A stretch of DNA of 64,000 nt. It comes from JAOUEA01 sp963821925 (lineage in GTDB: Bacteria > Actinomycetota > UBA4738 > HRBIN12). The translations under genes were made by a program, and so were the position numbers. Shown piece by piece: positions 8,082 to 17,769 of the stretch; within the stretch, counting starts at the first letter, position 1, and each line of letters begins with the position of its first letter. Where the stretch lies: contig CAWGFO010000009.1 in assembly GCA_963821925.1 (NCBI GenBank), positions 248,001-312,000 on the forward strand. The letters are read 5' to 3'. The notes under the pieces are model-generated. The model was not told where the DNA came from, searched no databases, and was given only the letters and a program-made list of their open reading frames with translations.

Positions 8082-8163
8082 CCTACTAGGAAAGACCAGG
8101 TGCGTCAAGCGGTGGACGGTATGCCGTCATGGCCCGAAATGGGAGTTCAGGGCGCGGTCGGCA

Positions 8164-9222
8164 TCAGTCCCGGGGGGCGATGGTGACGCCCCCCGGAGCC
8201 CCTGCGAGCCGTGCCGTGGGGGCCCCGGGGGTGCGCACGTCGATCGAACCGAGGTGGACGCCCGTACGGCCGGCCCACCGGAGGACGGCCTGCAGCGCCT
8301 GACCCTTCTGAGCGAGCGCGCCGGCGTCACCGTATGACACGGGCACACCGCCCGCGAGGATGACCGTCACCGTGCCGTCGGCACCGGCCTGGACGGACTC
8401 GACGGTATGGGAGATCGCCGTGGGAAGGGACGCCGCGACCTGGGCCCCGAGAGATCGTTGCCCCTCGCTCGGGACCGTCACGCCGTCGGCGCCCTCCACG
8501 AGCGGGAGCGCCACCGTGTCGGGCGCGGGAGCGAGGATCGTCCCGTCGCCCGCGATGATCGAGCGCCCACCTGCTGCGTCGGTGACCGCGACGGCGGCCG
8601 CCGCCCGCTCCCGGATCTCGATCGTGACGGTCGACGGCAGCGTCGTCGTGATCGCCGCGTCCGCGACCCAGACGTTGCGCTCCAGCCGGCGTTCCGCCTG
8701 CCGGACATCGAGCCGGAACACGTTCGCGCCGGGCTGGACCTTGGCGATCCGCCGAACCTGCGCAGCGCTGAGGTGGTCGGCGCCCTCCACTCGCACGGTG
8801 TCGGCGGCGAAGAGCGGCGTGTACGTGGAGGCGAACGCCGCGGTCGCGAGCCCGGCCAGGGCCGCGGTCACGATCACCCACGTCTTCAGACGCCCGTGCG
8901 TGCGGTGGCGGCCGAGGGTGCCCTCGACCCCGGGACGAGCCGCCTCGTCGGCCACGACGGGCTGGGGTCCGGCGACGTCCACATCGACCACACCGTCGAC
9001 CTCGACCTCGCCGTCCCCGCCGCCCTCGCTCCGGCTGGGGTCGGTGTCGTCCTGTAGCTCAGGTCCCGCCTCGACATCCGGGATCACGGTCAGCTCGTGC
9101 TCGACCGTCGCGACCAAGGTCTCAGGCTCGACCTCATGCTCTACCCGAGGGCTCGGCTCGGCGATGTGCATCACGTCGCTCCGGTCGTCGGCGGTCTCCG
9201 TCATCTCGCGCTCATCTCCCAT
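8164..9222 (-). CDS. ftsQ: Cell division protein FtsQ
   Basis: FtsQ is the bitopic scaffold linking FtsL and the divisome. The 352-residue protein has a long acidic cytoplasmic N-terminus (about 115 residues), one transmembrane helix (about 118-138, WVIVTAALAGLATAAFAS), the POTRA domain (TPLFAADTVRVEGADHLSA through the RIAKVQPGANVFRLD region), and the FtsQ domain. The ATG at 9220-9222 overlaps the murB 3' end and follows a GGGGG element; an ATG at 9202-9204 is an alternative. The N-terminal extension resembles the long tails of other actinobacterial FtsQ proteins. Confidence 0.9.
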   Translation of the reverse strand: MGDEREMTETADDRSDVMHIAEPSPRVEHEVEPETLVATVEHELTVIPDVEAGPELQDDTDPSRSEGGGDGEVEVDGVVDVDVAGPQPVVADEAARPGVEGTLGRHRTHGRLKTWVIVTAALAGLATAAFASTYTPLFAADTVRVEGADHLSAAQVRRIAKVQPGANVFRLDVRQAERRLERNVWVADAAITTTLPSTVTIEIRERAAAAVAVTDAAGGRSIIAGDGTILAPAPDTVALPLVEGADGVTVPSEGQRSLGAQVAASLPTAISHTVESVQAGADGTVTVILAGGVPVSYGDAGALAQKGQALQAVLRWAGRTGVHLGSIDVRTPGAPTARLAGAPGGVTIAPRD

Positions 9223-10138
9223 CGAAGGCCCCCACCAGATGCACCTCGGGCTCGAGCCGGACGCCTGCGTCGACCTCGACCGCCGACTGCACCGCCCGGA
9301 TCAGGGTGAGGACGTCCTCCGCCCGGGCCCCGGGATCGGCCACGATGAAGTTCGCATGCTTGGTGGACACCTGGGCGCCGCCGATCCGATGTCCCTTCCA
9401 GCCGGCCGCCTCGATCAGTCGGGCCGCGTGATCGTCGGGCGGGTTCTTGAAGACGCTGCCACAGTTGGGCTCGGCCAGGGGCTGGGTCCGCCGGCGCCAG
9501 TCGCGGGCGGCGTCCATGTCCGCGCGGATCGCGGCGGGGTCGCCGGGCTCGAGCGTGACGGTCACCCCGGTGACGACCGCGCCCTCGGGGAGGGACGACC
9601 GCCGGTACGAGAACCCCGCGTCCGTCCCCGCGATCGAGTCGGGACGGCCGTCGGTGAGGTGGACGACCGCGATCGATGTCACGACGTCGCTCATCGAGTG
9701 GCCGTGCGCGCCCGCGTTCATCCGGACCGCGCCCCCCACGGTGGCCGGGATCGCGACCCCGAAGGCGAGCCCCGCGAGTCCGTGTCGCAGGGCCACACCG
9801 GAGAGCGCGGGCAGCGGCATCGAGCCCCCGGCCCGCAGCCGGTCCCCTTCTCGCGCGGCCCACCGGTACCCCCGCCCGAGCCGGAGCACCAGCCCGGGGA
9901 AGCCGTCGTCTGACACGAGGAGATTCGAGCCCTTCCCGATCACGAGGAACGGCACCCCGCTCGCCGCGATCGCCTGCCCCGCGGCGACGAGATCGTCGTC
10001 GGATTCGGGCTCGAGGTACAGGGCGGCCGGTCCCCCGATCCGGAACGTCGTGAGGGGCGCCATCGAGAAGTCGCGGCGCACCCGGTCACCGCATGCGGCG
10101 CGGAGGACCGCTTCGGCGTGGCCGATCGCGTCGCTCAC
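9212..10138 (-). CDS. murB: UDP-N-acetylenolpyruvoylglucosamine reductase MurB
   Basis: Reduces UDP-GlcNAc-enolpyruvate to UDP-MurNAc with NADPH and FAD in the cytoplasm. The 308-residue protein shows the FAD-binding signatures TTFRIGGPA and VIGKGSNLLVSDDGFPG, the short type-II-like substrate loop, and GSVFKNPPDDHAARLIE near the C-terminus. The GTG start overlaps the murC stop as GTGA and follows AGGGGAG. It lies between murC and ftsQ, the usual actinobacterial position, and overlaps ftsQ by 11 bp. Confidence 0.96.
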   Translation of the reverse strand: MSDAIGHAEAVLRAACGDRVRRDFSMAPLTTFRIGGPAALYLEPESDDDLVAAGQAIAASGVPFLVIGKGSNLLVSDDGFPGLVLRLGRGYRWAAREGDRLRAGGSMPLPALSGVALRHGLAGLAFGVAIPATVGGAVRMNAGAHGHSMSDVVTSIAVVHLTDGRPDSIAGTDAGFSYRRSSLPEGAVVTGVTVTLEPGDPAAIRADMDAARDWRRRTQPLAEPNCGSVFKNPPDDHAARLIEAAGWKGHRIGGAQVSTKHANFIVADPGARAEDVLTLIRAVQSAVEVDAGVRLEPEVHLVGAFDGR

Positions 10139-11562
10139 GACTCCCCTTCCCGGAGCCGCTCGAGCGCCGCGTCGCCCAGCATCCAGACGTCGCCGCACCC
10201 CATCGTCACGATCAGGTCGCCCGGGCGCACCTCGCGGTCGAGGTGATCGAGGAGCTCTTGCCGATGCGGCACGTAGACGACCCTGGCGTCGGGAACCGCC
10301 TCGAGGACCCCGTCGACCACGAGCTGACCGGTCACGCCGGGGATCGGCTCCTGAGCCGCCCCGTACACGTCGGTCACCAGGACGAGGTCGGCCCCCGCGA
10401 CGCTGGCCCCGAGCTCGCGCCAGAGCGCCTGGACCCGTGAGTACCGGTGGGGCTGCACGAGCGCGATCAGCCGGCCCGGGCGGCGGCGGCGGGCCGTCGC
10501 GAGCGTGACCGCCATCTCCGTCGGCGTGTGCCCGTAGTCGTCGTAGAAGTCGGCTCCCCGCGCGCGCCCACGGAACTCGAACCGTCGGTGCACACCGGTG
10601 AAGGAGCCGAGCGCCTCGGCGGCGACCTCCGGCGGCACGCCCAGCTCGGTCCCCACCAGCACCGCCGCGGTCGCGTTCAGGAGGTTGTGGACGCCGTCGA
10701 TCGGCAGGCCGAGCGCGACCTCGGCGCCGCCGGGCAGGCGAAGGGTGCCGTAGGCCCCCTCCGGACCGAGGCCGCGCACCGTGACCGACGCGTCGACGTC
10801 CTCGCCGGTGCCGTACCTGATCGCGGAGGTCCCCGTTCCGGCCAGCGCGCGTCGCGTCCCGGGATCGTCGCCGCAGGCGACCACGAGCCCGCACCGGTCG
10901 GCGAACGCCGTGAACGCCGACTCGATCTCGGCCCGGCCCCCCGGGTAGAAGTCCACGTGGTCGACCTCGACGTTCGTGATCACACCGATCGCGGGACGCG
11001 CGAGCAGGAACGAGCCGTCGCTCTCGTCGGCCTCGAACACGAAGCTGTCGCCCGATCCCGATCGCGCGCCGCTCCCGCTCTCGTTCAGATCGCCGCCGAT
11101 CAGGTAGTTCGGGTCAGCCCCCGCATGCTCGAGGATCACGGCGATCATCGACGTGGTCGTGGTCTTGCCGTGGGTGCCCGCCACCGCGATCGCCCGGTGC
11201 CCGGCCGCGAACGCCGCCAGCGCCTGCTGGCGCGCCCACACGGGGAGCCCGGCCTCGCGGGCGGCGGCGAGCTCGACGTTCGCGGGGCCGATCGCGCTCG
11301 AGATCACGACCGCGCTCGGCGTGCCGATCCTTGCCGCGTCGTGACCCACCCACACGTCGGCGCCGAGGGCCCGGAGCTCCACGAGCCCCTTCGAGTCCTT
11401 CATGTCGGATCCCGTGACGGCGATGCCGCGCGACAGGAAGAGCCGGGCGAGGTTCCGCATGCCGGCGCCGCCGACCCCGATCAGGTGGACGGAGGTCACC
11501 CCGGTCAACGAGGGCACGGGGAGCGTCGGGATGCTGCCCGCCGGCGCGACGTACGACGTCAT
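10135..11562 (-). CDS. murC: UDP-N-acetylmuramate--L-alanine ligase MurC
   Basis: Adds the first amino acid, L-Ala, to UDP-MurNAc using ATP. The 475-residue Mur ligase has an N-terminal Rossmann domain with HLIGVGGAGMRNLAR (about residues 26-40), the ATP loop GTHGKTTTTSM at about 129-139, EADESDGSF, and a C-terminal ligase domain with DDYGHTPTEM. The ATG at 11560-11562 follows GGAGG by seven bases and overlaps the murG stop as ATGA, which indicates translational coupling. Confidence 0.96.
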   Translation of the reverse strand: MTSYVAPAGSIPTLPVPSLTGVTSVHLIGVGGAGMRNLARLFLSRGIAVTGSDMKDSKGLVELRALGADVWVGHDAARIGTPSAVVISSAIGPANVELAAAREAGLPVWARQQALAAFAAGHRAIAVAGTHGKTTTTSMIAVILEHAGADPNYLIGGDLNESGSGARSGSGDSFVFEADESDGSFLLARPAIGVITNVEVDHVDFYPGGRAEIESAFTAFADRCGLVVACGDDPGTRRALAGTGTSAIRYGTGEDVDASVTVRGLGPEGAYGTLRLPGGAEVALGLPIDGVHNLLNATAAVLVGTELGVPPEVAAEALGSFTGVHRRFEFRGRARGADFYDDYGHTPTEMAVTLATARRRRPGRLIALVQPHRYSRVQALWRELGASVAGADLVLVTDVYGAAQEPIPGVTGQLVVDGVLEAVPDARVVYVPHRQELLDHLDREVRPGDLIVTMGCGDVWMLGDAALERLREGES

Positions 11563-12662
11563 CGCGTGGCCTCCTCGACGAGCGCGGCGAGCCGCTCGTC
11601 CGCGTCGGGCGTGCTCCATGCCGCGGCTCGCTCCCCCATCTCGGTCCTGCGGGCGTCATCGTCCACGAGGTCGAGGATGCGGCGCGCGAGCCCCTCCGGC
11701 GAGAGGTCGGGGTCCGGGTAGAGCTCGGCCGCGCCGGCACGCACGAGCTCACGGGCGTTCGCGGTCTGATGATCCTCGGTCGCGTGCGGGTACGGGATCA
11801 GGATCGAGGGGATCCCGCATACGCTCATCTCGGCGATGCTCGTCGCTCCCGCACGAGCGACGGCGAGGTCGGCCACCGCGTAGGCGAACTCCATCCGGTC
11901 GAGGTACGGGAGCGCGCGCACCCGCAGCGCCATCGGCCAGCCGGCCGCCTGTTCCACGACGTCGATCTTCTCGCGACCGGCGAGCACGAGCAGTTGAAGG
12001 TCGGACCGGTCCGCGAGGCCCTGGAGCGCCGCGGCGACCGTCTGGTCGACGTGGAGCGCGCCTTGGCTCCCTCCGAAGACGACGACGGTCGAGCGATCTG
12101 GATCGAGGTCGAGCGCGCCCCACGCCTCCGCCGCGAGCACCGCCCGCGTCGTCGGCACGGCCCGAACCTGTGCGCGGACCGGGTTGCCCGTCACGGCGAC
12201 GGCGACCCGCTTGGCGAAGCGCGCGGCGGCATCGGCGAACGAGACGCCGACCGAGCGCGCCCCGCGGGCCAGGACGCGGTTCGCGAGCCCGGGTACGGCG
12301 TTCTGCTCGTGGAGCACCACGGGGACGTGCGCTCGCCGGGCGGCCAGGACCGCCGGCACGCTGGCGTAGCCGCCCATGCCCACCACCACGTCGGCGTCCC
12401 GGACGACGGGGCGGCACGCGCCGATCGAGCCGACCGCCACGAACGGCGCCTTCGCGCTCGCGAGCGAGACCTCGCGCCGCAACGGCGCCGCCGCGATCCC
12501 GTGGAGCACGTACCCGGCCGCCGGCACGAGCGTCGACTCCTGTCCGGAGGAGGACCCGATGAACTCGACCGCCGCATCGTGGTCGGTGACGAGCCGATCG
12601 GCCAGGGCCACCGCCGGGAACACGTGGCCGGCCGTGCCGCCGCCGGCGATCACGACCTTCAC
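11559..12662 (-). CDS. murG: Lipid II synthase MurG
   Basis: Transfers GlcNAc from UDP-GlcNAc to lipid I on the inner face of the membrane (GT-B fold, GT28). The 367-residue protein begins VKVVIAGGGTAGHVFPAVAL, the MurG G-loop, and has the second G-loop VVFGGSQGALHVD and IPYPHATEDHQTANA in the UDP-GlcNAc pocket. The GTG start overlaps the ftsW stop as GTGA. The family assignment is unambiguous. Confidence 0.96.
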   Translation of the reverse strand: MKVVIAGGGTAGHVFPAVALADRLVTDHDAAVEFIGSSSGQESTLVPAAGYVLHGIAAAPLRREVSLASAKAPFVAVGSIGACRPVVRDADVVVGMGGYASVPAVLAARRAHVPVVLHEQNAVPGLANRVLARGARSVGVSFADAAARFAKRVAVAVTGNPVRAQVRAVPTTRAVLAAEAWGALDLDPDRSTVVVFGGSQGALHVDQTVAAALQGLADRSDLQLLVLAGREKIDVVEQAAGWPMALRVRALPYLDRMEFAYAVADLAVARAGATSIAEMSVCGIPSILIPYPHATEDHQTANARELVRAGAAELYPDPDLSPEGLARRILDLVDDDARRTEMGERAAAWSTPDADERLAALVEEATR

Positions 12663-14008
12663 GGCCGAGCCTTCCGCGCCGCGGGCGTCCGCCCGCGACC
12701 CCGGGTCCCCTTCCCCGCCGCGGCGCTCGCGCGCGCGACGCTCACGAGCACGCCGATCCCGACGAGCGTCACGACGAGGGCCGTGCCGCCGAACGACAGC
12801 AGGGGCAGCGGCACGCCCGTGATCGGGAGGAGCCCCGTGACGGCGCCCAGGTTGATGATCGTCTGCAGGCCGATCCAGGATGTGATGCCGGCCGCGAGCA
12901 GTCGGCCGAACGTGTCGGGCGCCTGCATCGCGATCCGGATCCCCGCGTAGAGCAGCACCCCGAAGGCGATCATCACGAGGAAGGCGCCCACGAGGCCGAG
13001 CTCCTCCCCCACGATCGCGAAGATGAAGTCGCTGTGCGCGTTCGGCAGGTAGTCCCACTTCTGCCGGCTGGCGCCGAGGCCCACGCCGAACCATCCGCCC
13101 GATCCGAACGCGATCAGCCCCTGGATCAGCTGATACCCGTCGCCCATCCGGTCGGCCCACGGGTTCAGGTAGGCGCCGACGAAGCGCGCCCGGCGGTACG
13201 TCTCGCCGAAGATCAGCGCCGCCGCGGCGGCGGCCCCGATGCCGCCGGCGATCGCGAGGAACCTGATCCGCACTCCCGCGGCGAACATCATGAGGAAGAC
13301 CGACCCGCAGAGGATCACGGTCGTACCGAGGTCGCGCTGGAGGATCACCAGCAGCGCGATCACGAGCACCACGGGCGCGAGCGGGATCGCGAGGTGGCCC
13401 AGGTCGTCGAGCTTGTTCCACTTCTTCGTCAGGACCGTGGCCGTGAACGCGATCAGCGCGAGCTTCATGAACTCCGACGGTTGGATCGTCACCGGCCCGA
13501 CCTGGATCCACCGCGAGGCTCCGTAGAGCGCGATCCCCGACGCCGGGTGGAGCGCGATCAGCATCAGGGGGAGGATCGCGATCATCATCGGGACGGCCAG
13601 CTTCTTCCAGGCGGCGTACGGCAGGCGTGCCGCCACCACCATCGCGATCATGCCCACCACGGCGTAGATCGACTGCCGTTGGAAGTACCAGAAGCTCGTG
13701 CCGTAGCCCTCGACCGCCGAGATCGACCCCGCCGACAGGACCATGGCGAGTCCGAGCACCGTCAGGAGGGCGGTCGGGATCAGGAGCAGCGCGATGCTGT
13801 GCCGGGATGCGGCGGCGGCATCGCGACGCGGTCGCTCGGGGGTACGGACGACACGCAGAGCCGGCTTCGCGGGCGACCCGTTCCGCCCGGCGGGCGCGGC
13901 CTTTCGCCCCGCCGAGGAGGTCTTGACGGTGGTGCGCGCCGGCGCCTTCTTCGCGGGCGCGCGCTTCGGGGACGCCTTCGCGGCGCGGCCACGGCCCGAG
14001 TCAGCCAT
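12659..14008 (-). CDS. ftsW: SEDS peptidoglycan glycosyltransferase FtsW
   Basis: FtsW polymerises lipid II with its partner FtsI at the septum. The 449-residue protein has about ten membrane segments from residue 70 onward and SEDS signatures GASRWIQVGPVTIQPSEFMK, NAHSDFIFAIVGEELGL and GVPLPLLSFGGT. The first 66 residues are an unusual Lys/Ala/Pro/Arg-rich stretch (AKKAPARTT, AGRKAAPAGR) resembling a histone-H1-like tail, and the C-terminus is also basic; both should be cytoplasmic. The start overlaps the murD 3' end by 8 bp. Confidence 0.96.
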   Translation of the reverse strand: MADSGRGRAAKASPKRAPAKKAPARTTVKTSSAGRKAAPAGRNGSPAKPALRVVRTPERPRRDAAAASRHSIALLLIPTALLTVLGLAMVLSAGSISAVEGYGTSFWYFQRQSIYAVVGMIAMVVAARLPYAAWKKLAVPMMIAILPLMLIALHPASGIALYGASRWIQVGPVTIQPSEFMKLALIAFTATVLTKKWNKLDDLGHLAIPLAPVVLVIALLVILQRDLGTTVILCGSVFLMMFAAGVRIRFLAIAGGIGAAAAAALIFGETYRRARFVGAYLNPWADRMGDGYQLIQGLIAFGSGGWFGVGLGASRQKWDYLPNAHSDFIFAIVGEELGLVGAFLVMIAFGVLLYAGIRIAMQAPDTFGRLLAAGITSWIGLQTIINLGAVTGLLPITGVPLPLLSFGGTALVVTLVGIGVLVSVARASAAAGKGTRGRGRTPAARKARP

Positions 14009-15350
14009 CGGAGCTCACCTCTGCGAGCGCCCGGGCGGCCGCCGTGAAGCGCTCGCCCCGCTCGCCGTACCCGGAGAACTGATCCCAACTCGCGCACGCC
14101 GGTGCGAGCAGGACCACGCCGGCGGGCGCCGCCATGAAGGCGGCCGTCGCCACCGCGTCCTCGATCGAGGCCGCGTCCTCGATCGGGACCACGCCCTCGA
14201 AGACTCGCACCAGCTCCGGCGCGGCCTCGCCGATCGCGACGACCCCACGCAACCGGCCCGCGCGCGTCCGGAGTGGGAGCAGGTCGACCCCCTTCGCGTC
14301 CCCGCCGGCGATCAGCACCGCGTCATCGACCCCGTCGATCGCCGCCAAGGCCGCGTGCACGTTCGTGGCCTTCGAGTTGTCGATGAAGCGCACGCCGTCG
14401 ACCTCGGCCACGGTCTCGCCGCGATGCCGGTCGGGCGTGAACGTCGCGAGCCCCGTGCGCACGGCCTCCGGCGTGACGCCGAAGGCGAGCGACGCGGCGG
14501 CCGCGGCGGCCGCGTCCGCCCGGTAGCCGGCTCGGGCTCCGTCGACCGGGCCCAGCCGCTGCGCCGGCTCGGTCGCGAGGATCAGCTCGTCGTCGTCGAA
14601 CCCGATCTCCCCGGGCCCCGGCCGCCCGACCGTGGTCCACATCACCGGACACGGGGCGCCCGACGACACCCGCCGTGCCTCCGCGTCGTCGCGGTTGCCC
14701 ACGTGCACGTCGCCCGCACCCTGGCGCGCGAAGATCTTCGCCTTCGCGGCCACGTACGCGTCGTAGGAGCCGTGCCAGTCGAGGTGGTCAGGGGCGAGGT
14801 TCAGCAGGACCGAGACCGTCGGACGGAACGAGGTCTGCAGCTGGAGCTGGAACGACGAACACTCCACCACGAGGACGCCGTGCCCCTCGCGTGCCGCCGT
14901 CGGGAACGGGTGACCGATGTTGCCGCAGGCGACGGCGTCCAGCCCTCCGGCGCGCAGGCAGGAGGCGACCATGCCGGTCGTGGTGGTCTTCCCGTTCGTG
15001 CCGGTGACCGCCACGTACGGCGCGTCGCACACGCGCGCGCCGACCTCCATCTCGCCCCACACGGGGAGCCCGCGGGCCCGGGCCCAGCCGAGGACCGGCG
15101 CCCGCTCGGGCACCCCGGGACCGGCCACGACCAGGGTGGCGTCGGCGAGGTGCCCCGGCTCGTGCCCCCCGGGCAGGAGCGGGACCCCGAGATCGTGGAG
15201 CCGGGTCGCGGCGTCGCCCAAGACTCGCTCGGTGGCCTCCTCGCTCACGACCACCTCGGCGCCCTCGGCGACCATGACCTCGGCGACGGCGACCCCGGCC
15301 ACGCCGGCCCCGACCACGACGACCCGCTCCCCCGCGAACCGCCCGGTCAA
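14001..15350 (-). CDS. murD: UDP-N-acetylmuramoylalanine--D-glutamate ligase MurD
   Basis: Adds D-Glu to UDP-MurNAc-L-Ala with ATP. The 449-residue protein has the N-terminal Rossmann motif VVVVGAGVAGVAVAE, the ATP loop VTGTNGKTTTTGM, NLAPDHLDWHG and the C-terminal FIDNSKATNVHAA. The start is a TTG (15348-15350) overlapping the mraY stop as TTGA; no ATG or GTG fits better before the Rossmann strand. Confidence 0.95.
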   Translation of the reverse strand: MTGRFAGERVVVVGAGVAGVAVAEVMVAEGAEVVVSEEATERVLGDAATRLHDLGVPLLPGGHEPGHLADATLVVAGPGVPERAPVLGWARARGLPVWGEMEVGARVCDAPYVAVTGTNGKTTTTGMVASCLRAGGLDAVACGNIGHPFPTAAREGHGVLVVECSSFQLQLQTSFRPTVSVLLNLAPDHLDWHGSYDAYVAAKAKIFARQGAGDVHVGNRDDAEARRVSSGAPCPVMWTTVGRPGPGEIGFDDDELILATEPAQRLGPVDGARAGYRADAAAAAAASLAFGVTPEAVRTGLATFTPDRHRGETVAEVDGVRFIDNSKATNVHAALAAIDGVDDAVLIAGGDAKGVDLLPLRTRAGRLRGVVAIGEAAPELVRVFEGVVPIEDAASIEDAVATAAFMAAPAGVVLLAPACASWDQFSGYGERGERFTAAARALAEVSSDG

Positions 15351-16411
15351 TCCAGCCCACCTCGCGCGATGAAGTCGGCGTAGAAGAGTCCGAGCCCGAC
15401 CGCCACGCAGAGTCCGGCGATGATCCAGAACCGCACGATCACCGTGAACTCGGGCCACCCCGCGAGTTCGAAGTGGTGGTGGATCGGCGACATCCGGAAG
15501 ATCCGACGCCCGAACCCACGGAAGGAGATCACCTGGAGGATCACCGACATCGTCTCCATCACGAAGAGGCCGCCGAGGATCACCAGCAGGAGTGCGGTGT
15601 TCGTCGTGATCGCGAGCGCGCCCATCAGGCCGCCGAGCGCGAGCGCGCCCGTGTCCCCCATGAAGATCTTCGCCGGTGCGGCGTTCCACCACAGGAACCC
15701 GGTCGCGGCGCCCATCATGCCCGCGGAGACGATCGCGGCGTCCTGCATCGCCGGGCCGTTCACCGGATAGCAGCCGTCCAGCGCCGCCGGGAGACCCAGG
15801 CACGGGTGGCGGAACTGCCAGAACGAGATGAACACGTACGCCGAGAACACGAGGATCGACGACCCCGCGGCCAGGCCATCGAGGCCGTCGGTGAGGTTCA
15901 CGGCGTGCGAGGAGGCGTTCAGCACGAGGAAGCACCACAGGAGGAAGACGACGCCGAGGCCGAGCCCGGTTTCCCGGATGAACGAGATGGTCGTGGCGGT
16001 GCCCGTGTCGCCGGAGTAGTGGGAGACGATCACGCCGAAGATCACCGAGACCACGCCGGTCCCGAGGAACTTCTGCGATTTCGACAGGCCGAGCGACCGG
16101 CGGTTGCGCACCTTCAGGTAGTCGTCGAGGAAGCCGACCACGCCGAACCCGACCGCCGCGAAGATCAGCATGAGGCCCGCAGGGGTGGGCGCGCCCGAGG
16201 TGATCCGGGTGGCCAGGTACGACAGGACGAGCCCGAGCACCATCACGATCCCACCCATCGTCGGGGTGCCCATCTTCTCGAGGTGGGTGTGGGGGCCGTC
16301 CTCGCGGATCCGCTGGCCCCATCCCCAGAGCGTGAACGCCTTGATCGCGACGGGGGTGCCGAGGAGCGTGACGGCCAAGCCGACGGCGGCGGCGACGAGG
16401 ACCGAGATCAC
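15347..16411 (-). CDS. mraY: Phospho-MurNAc-pentapeptide translocase MraY
   Basis: Makes lipid I by transferring phospho-MurNAc-pentapeptide to undecaprenyl phosphate at the membrane. The 354-residue protein has about ten transmembrane helices and the family motifs HLEKMGTPTMGG, FLDDYLKVRNRRSLGL (Mg-binding Asp pair), NLTDGLDGLAAG and the C-terminal MSPIHHHFEL. The GTG start overlaps the murF stop as GTGA. Confidence 0.97.
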   Translation of the reverse strand: MISVLVAAAVGLAVTLLGTPVAIKAFTLWGWGQRIREDGPHTHLEKMGTPTMGGIVMVLGLVLSYLATRITSGAPTPAGLMLIFAAVGFGVVGFLDDYLKVRNRRSLGLSKSQKFLGTGVVSVIFGVIVSHYSGDTGTATTISFIRETGLGLGVVFLLWCFLVLNASSHAVNLTDGLDGLAAGSSILVFSAYVFISFWQFRHPCLGLPAALDGCYPVNGPAMQDAAIVSAGMMGAATGFLWWNAAPAKIFMGDTGALALGGLMGALAITTNTALLLVILGGLFVMETMSVILQVISFRGFGRRIFRMSPIHHHFELAGWPEFTVIVRFWIIAGLCVAVGLGLFYADFIARGGLD

Positions 16412-17769
16412 CGGAGCGCCTCCGCGAGCCGCTCGAGCCCGGCGACACGGGAGGCCTTGAACAGCACGACGTCGCCCGCGCGCGCGTGGGCCCGGACGTC
16501 CTCGAGCGCATCCTCGGGACGTTCGTACGCGGCGACGTTCCCGGGCTCGACGCCTTCGCGCACGCTGGCCGTCGCGATCTGCTCCGCCCAGTCGCCCACC
16601 GCGATCACGCGGTCCACGCGGAGGCGCGCCGCGAGGTCGCCGAGCCGCTCGTGCTCCTCGTCGGCGATCGGGCCGAGCTCGGCCATCGTGCCGAGCACCG
16701 CGATCAGCCGAGCGTCGCGCGCCATCCACCGGGCGGCCTTGAGCGCCGCGGCCACCGACTCGGGGTTCGCGTTGTACGCGTCGTTCACCACGCGCACCCC
16801 GTCGCCGGTCGTGAAGGTCTCCATCCGCCAGTGCGACACCGTGGCGGTGCTCACGGCGGCGGCAGCCGTCTCGAGCTCGATACCGAGCGTCAGGCCCACG
16901 GCGATCGAGGCGAGCGCGTTCGACACCATGTGCTCGCCGGCGACCGACAGGGCCACGTGGGCCTGCGCGCCGTCGGCCGCGACGTCGAACGCAGCGAACC
17001 CTTCGGCGTCGAGCCACACCCCGTCGGCGCGGACGTCGGCCGAGGCCGACATGCCGAAGGTCACCACCCTGCCGTCGGAGCGTGCCGCGTAGCCCGCCAC
17101 GACCTGATCGTCGGCGTTCAGGACGCCGACGCCCTCGGGACCGAGGGCGTCGATCGGCTCGGCGGACGCCTCGACGATCGCTTCCCACGAGCCGTAGACC
17201 TCGAGGTGGGCGACGCCGACGTTCGTGACCACCACCACGTCGGGACGCGCGATCTCGCACAGCAGCGTGACGTCGCCCTTGCGGCGCGCCCCCATCTCGG
17301 CGACCACGACCTCGGTGTCGGCCGGCGCGGTGAGCAGGGTGACCGGCAGGCCGACCTCGTTGTTGAAGGACTCCGGGCTCGCGTGGGTGCGGAACCGGCG
17401 CGCGAGCACGGCGGCGGTCATGTCCTTCGTCGACGTCTTGCCGTTCGCGCCGGTGACGCCCACGACGGTCGCGCCGCTCCGCCGACGCTCGTCGGTGGCG
17501 AGTCGGATCAGCGCCTCGTTCGTCGAGCGCACGGAGACCGACGGGCCGTCGACCCGGAGGCCATCGCGCACGAGCGCGCCGGCCGCGCCCAGCTGGAACG
17601 CCTCGGGCACGAACAGGCCGCCGTCGGTGTGCTCCCCGGGCAGCGCCACGAAGAGGGAGCCGGGTGTCGCGAGCCGCGAATCGGTGCACACGGTCGTCAC
17701 CACGACGTCGTTGCCCAGGAACAGACCGTCGACCGCCCGGGCCACGTCGGACATCAGGCGCGGCTTCAT
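16408..17769 (-). CDS. murF: UDP-MurNAc-tripeptide--D-Ala-D-Ala ligase MurF
   Basis: Adds D-Ala-D-Ala to the UDP-MurNAc-tripeptide. The 453-residue Mur ligase has GSLFVALPGEHTDGG in the N-terminal domain, the ATP loop GVTGANGKTSTKDM, SFNNEVGLPVTLL and DAYNANPES, all typical of MurF. The ATG overlaps the murE stop as ATGA. Confidence 0.96.
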   Translation of the reverse strand: MKPRLMSDVARAVDGLFLGNDVVVTTVCTDSRLATPGSLFVALPGEHTDGGLFVPEAFQLGAAGALVRDGLRVDGPSVSVRSTNEALIRLATDERRRSGATVVGVTGANGKTSTKDMTAAVLARRFRTHASPESFNNEVGLPVTLLTAPADTEVVVAEMGARRKGDVTLLCEIARPDVVVVTNVGVAHLEVYGSWEAIVEASAEPIDALGPEGVGVLNADDQVVAGYAARSDGRVVTFGMSASADVRADGVWLDAEGFAAFDVAADGAQAHVALSVAGEHMVSNALASIAVGLTLGIELETAAAAVSTATVSHWRMETFTTGDGVRVVNDAYNANPESVAAALKAARWMARDARLIAVLGTMAELGPIADEEHERLGDLAARLRVDRVIAVGDWAEQIATASVREGVEPGNVAAYERPEDALEDVRAHARAGDVVLFKASRVAGLERLAEALR

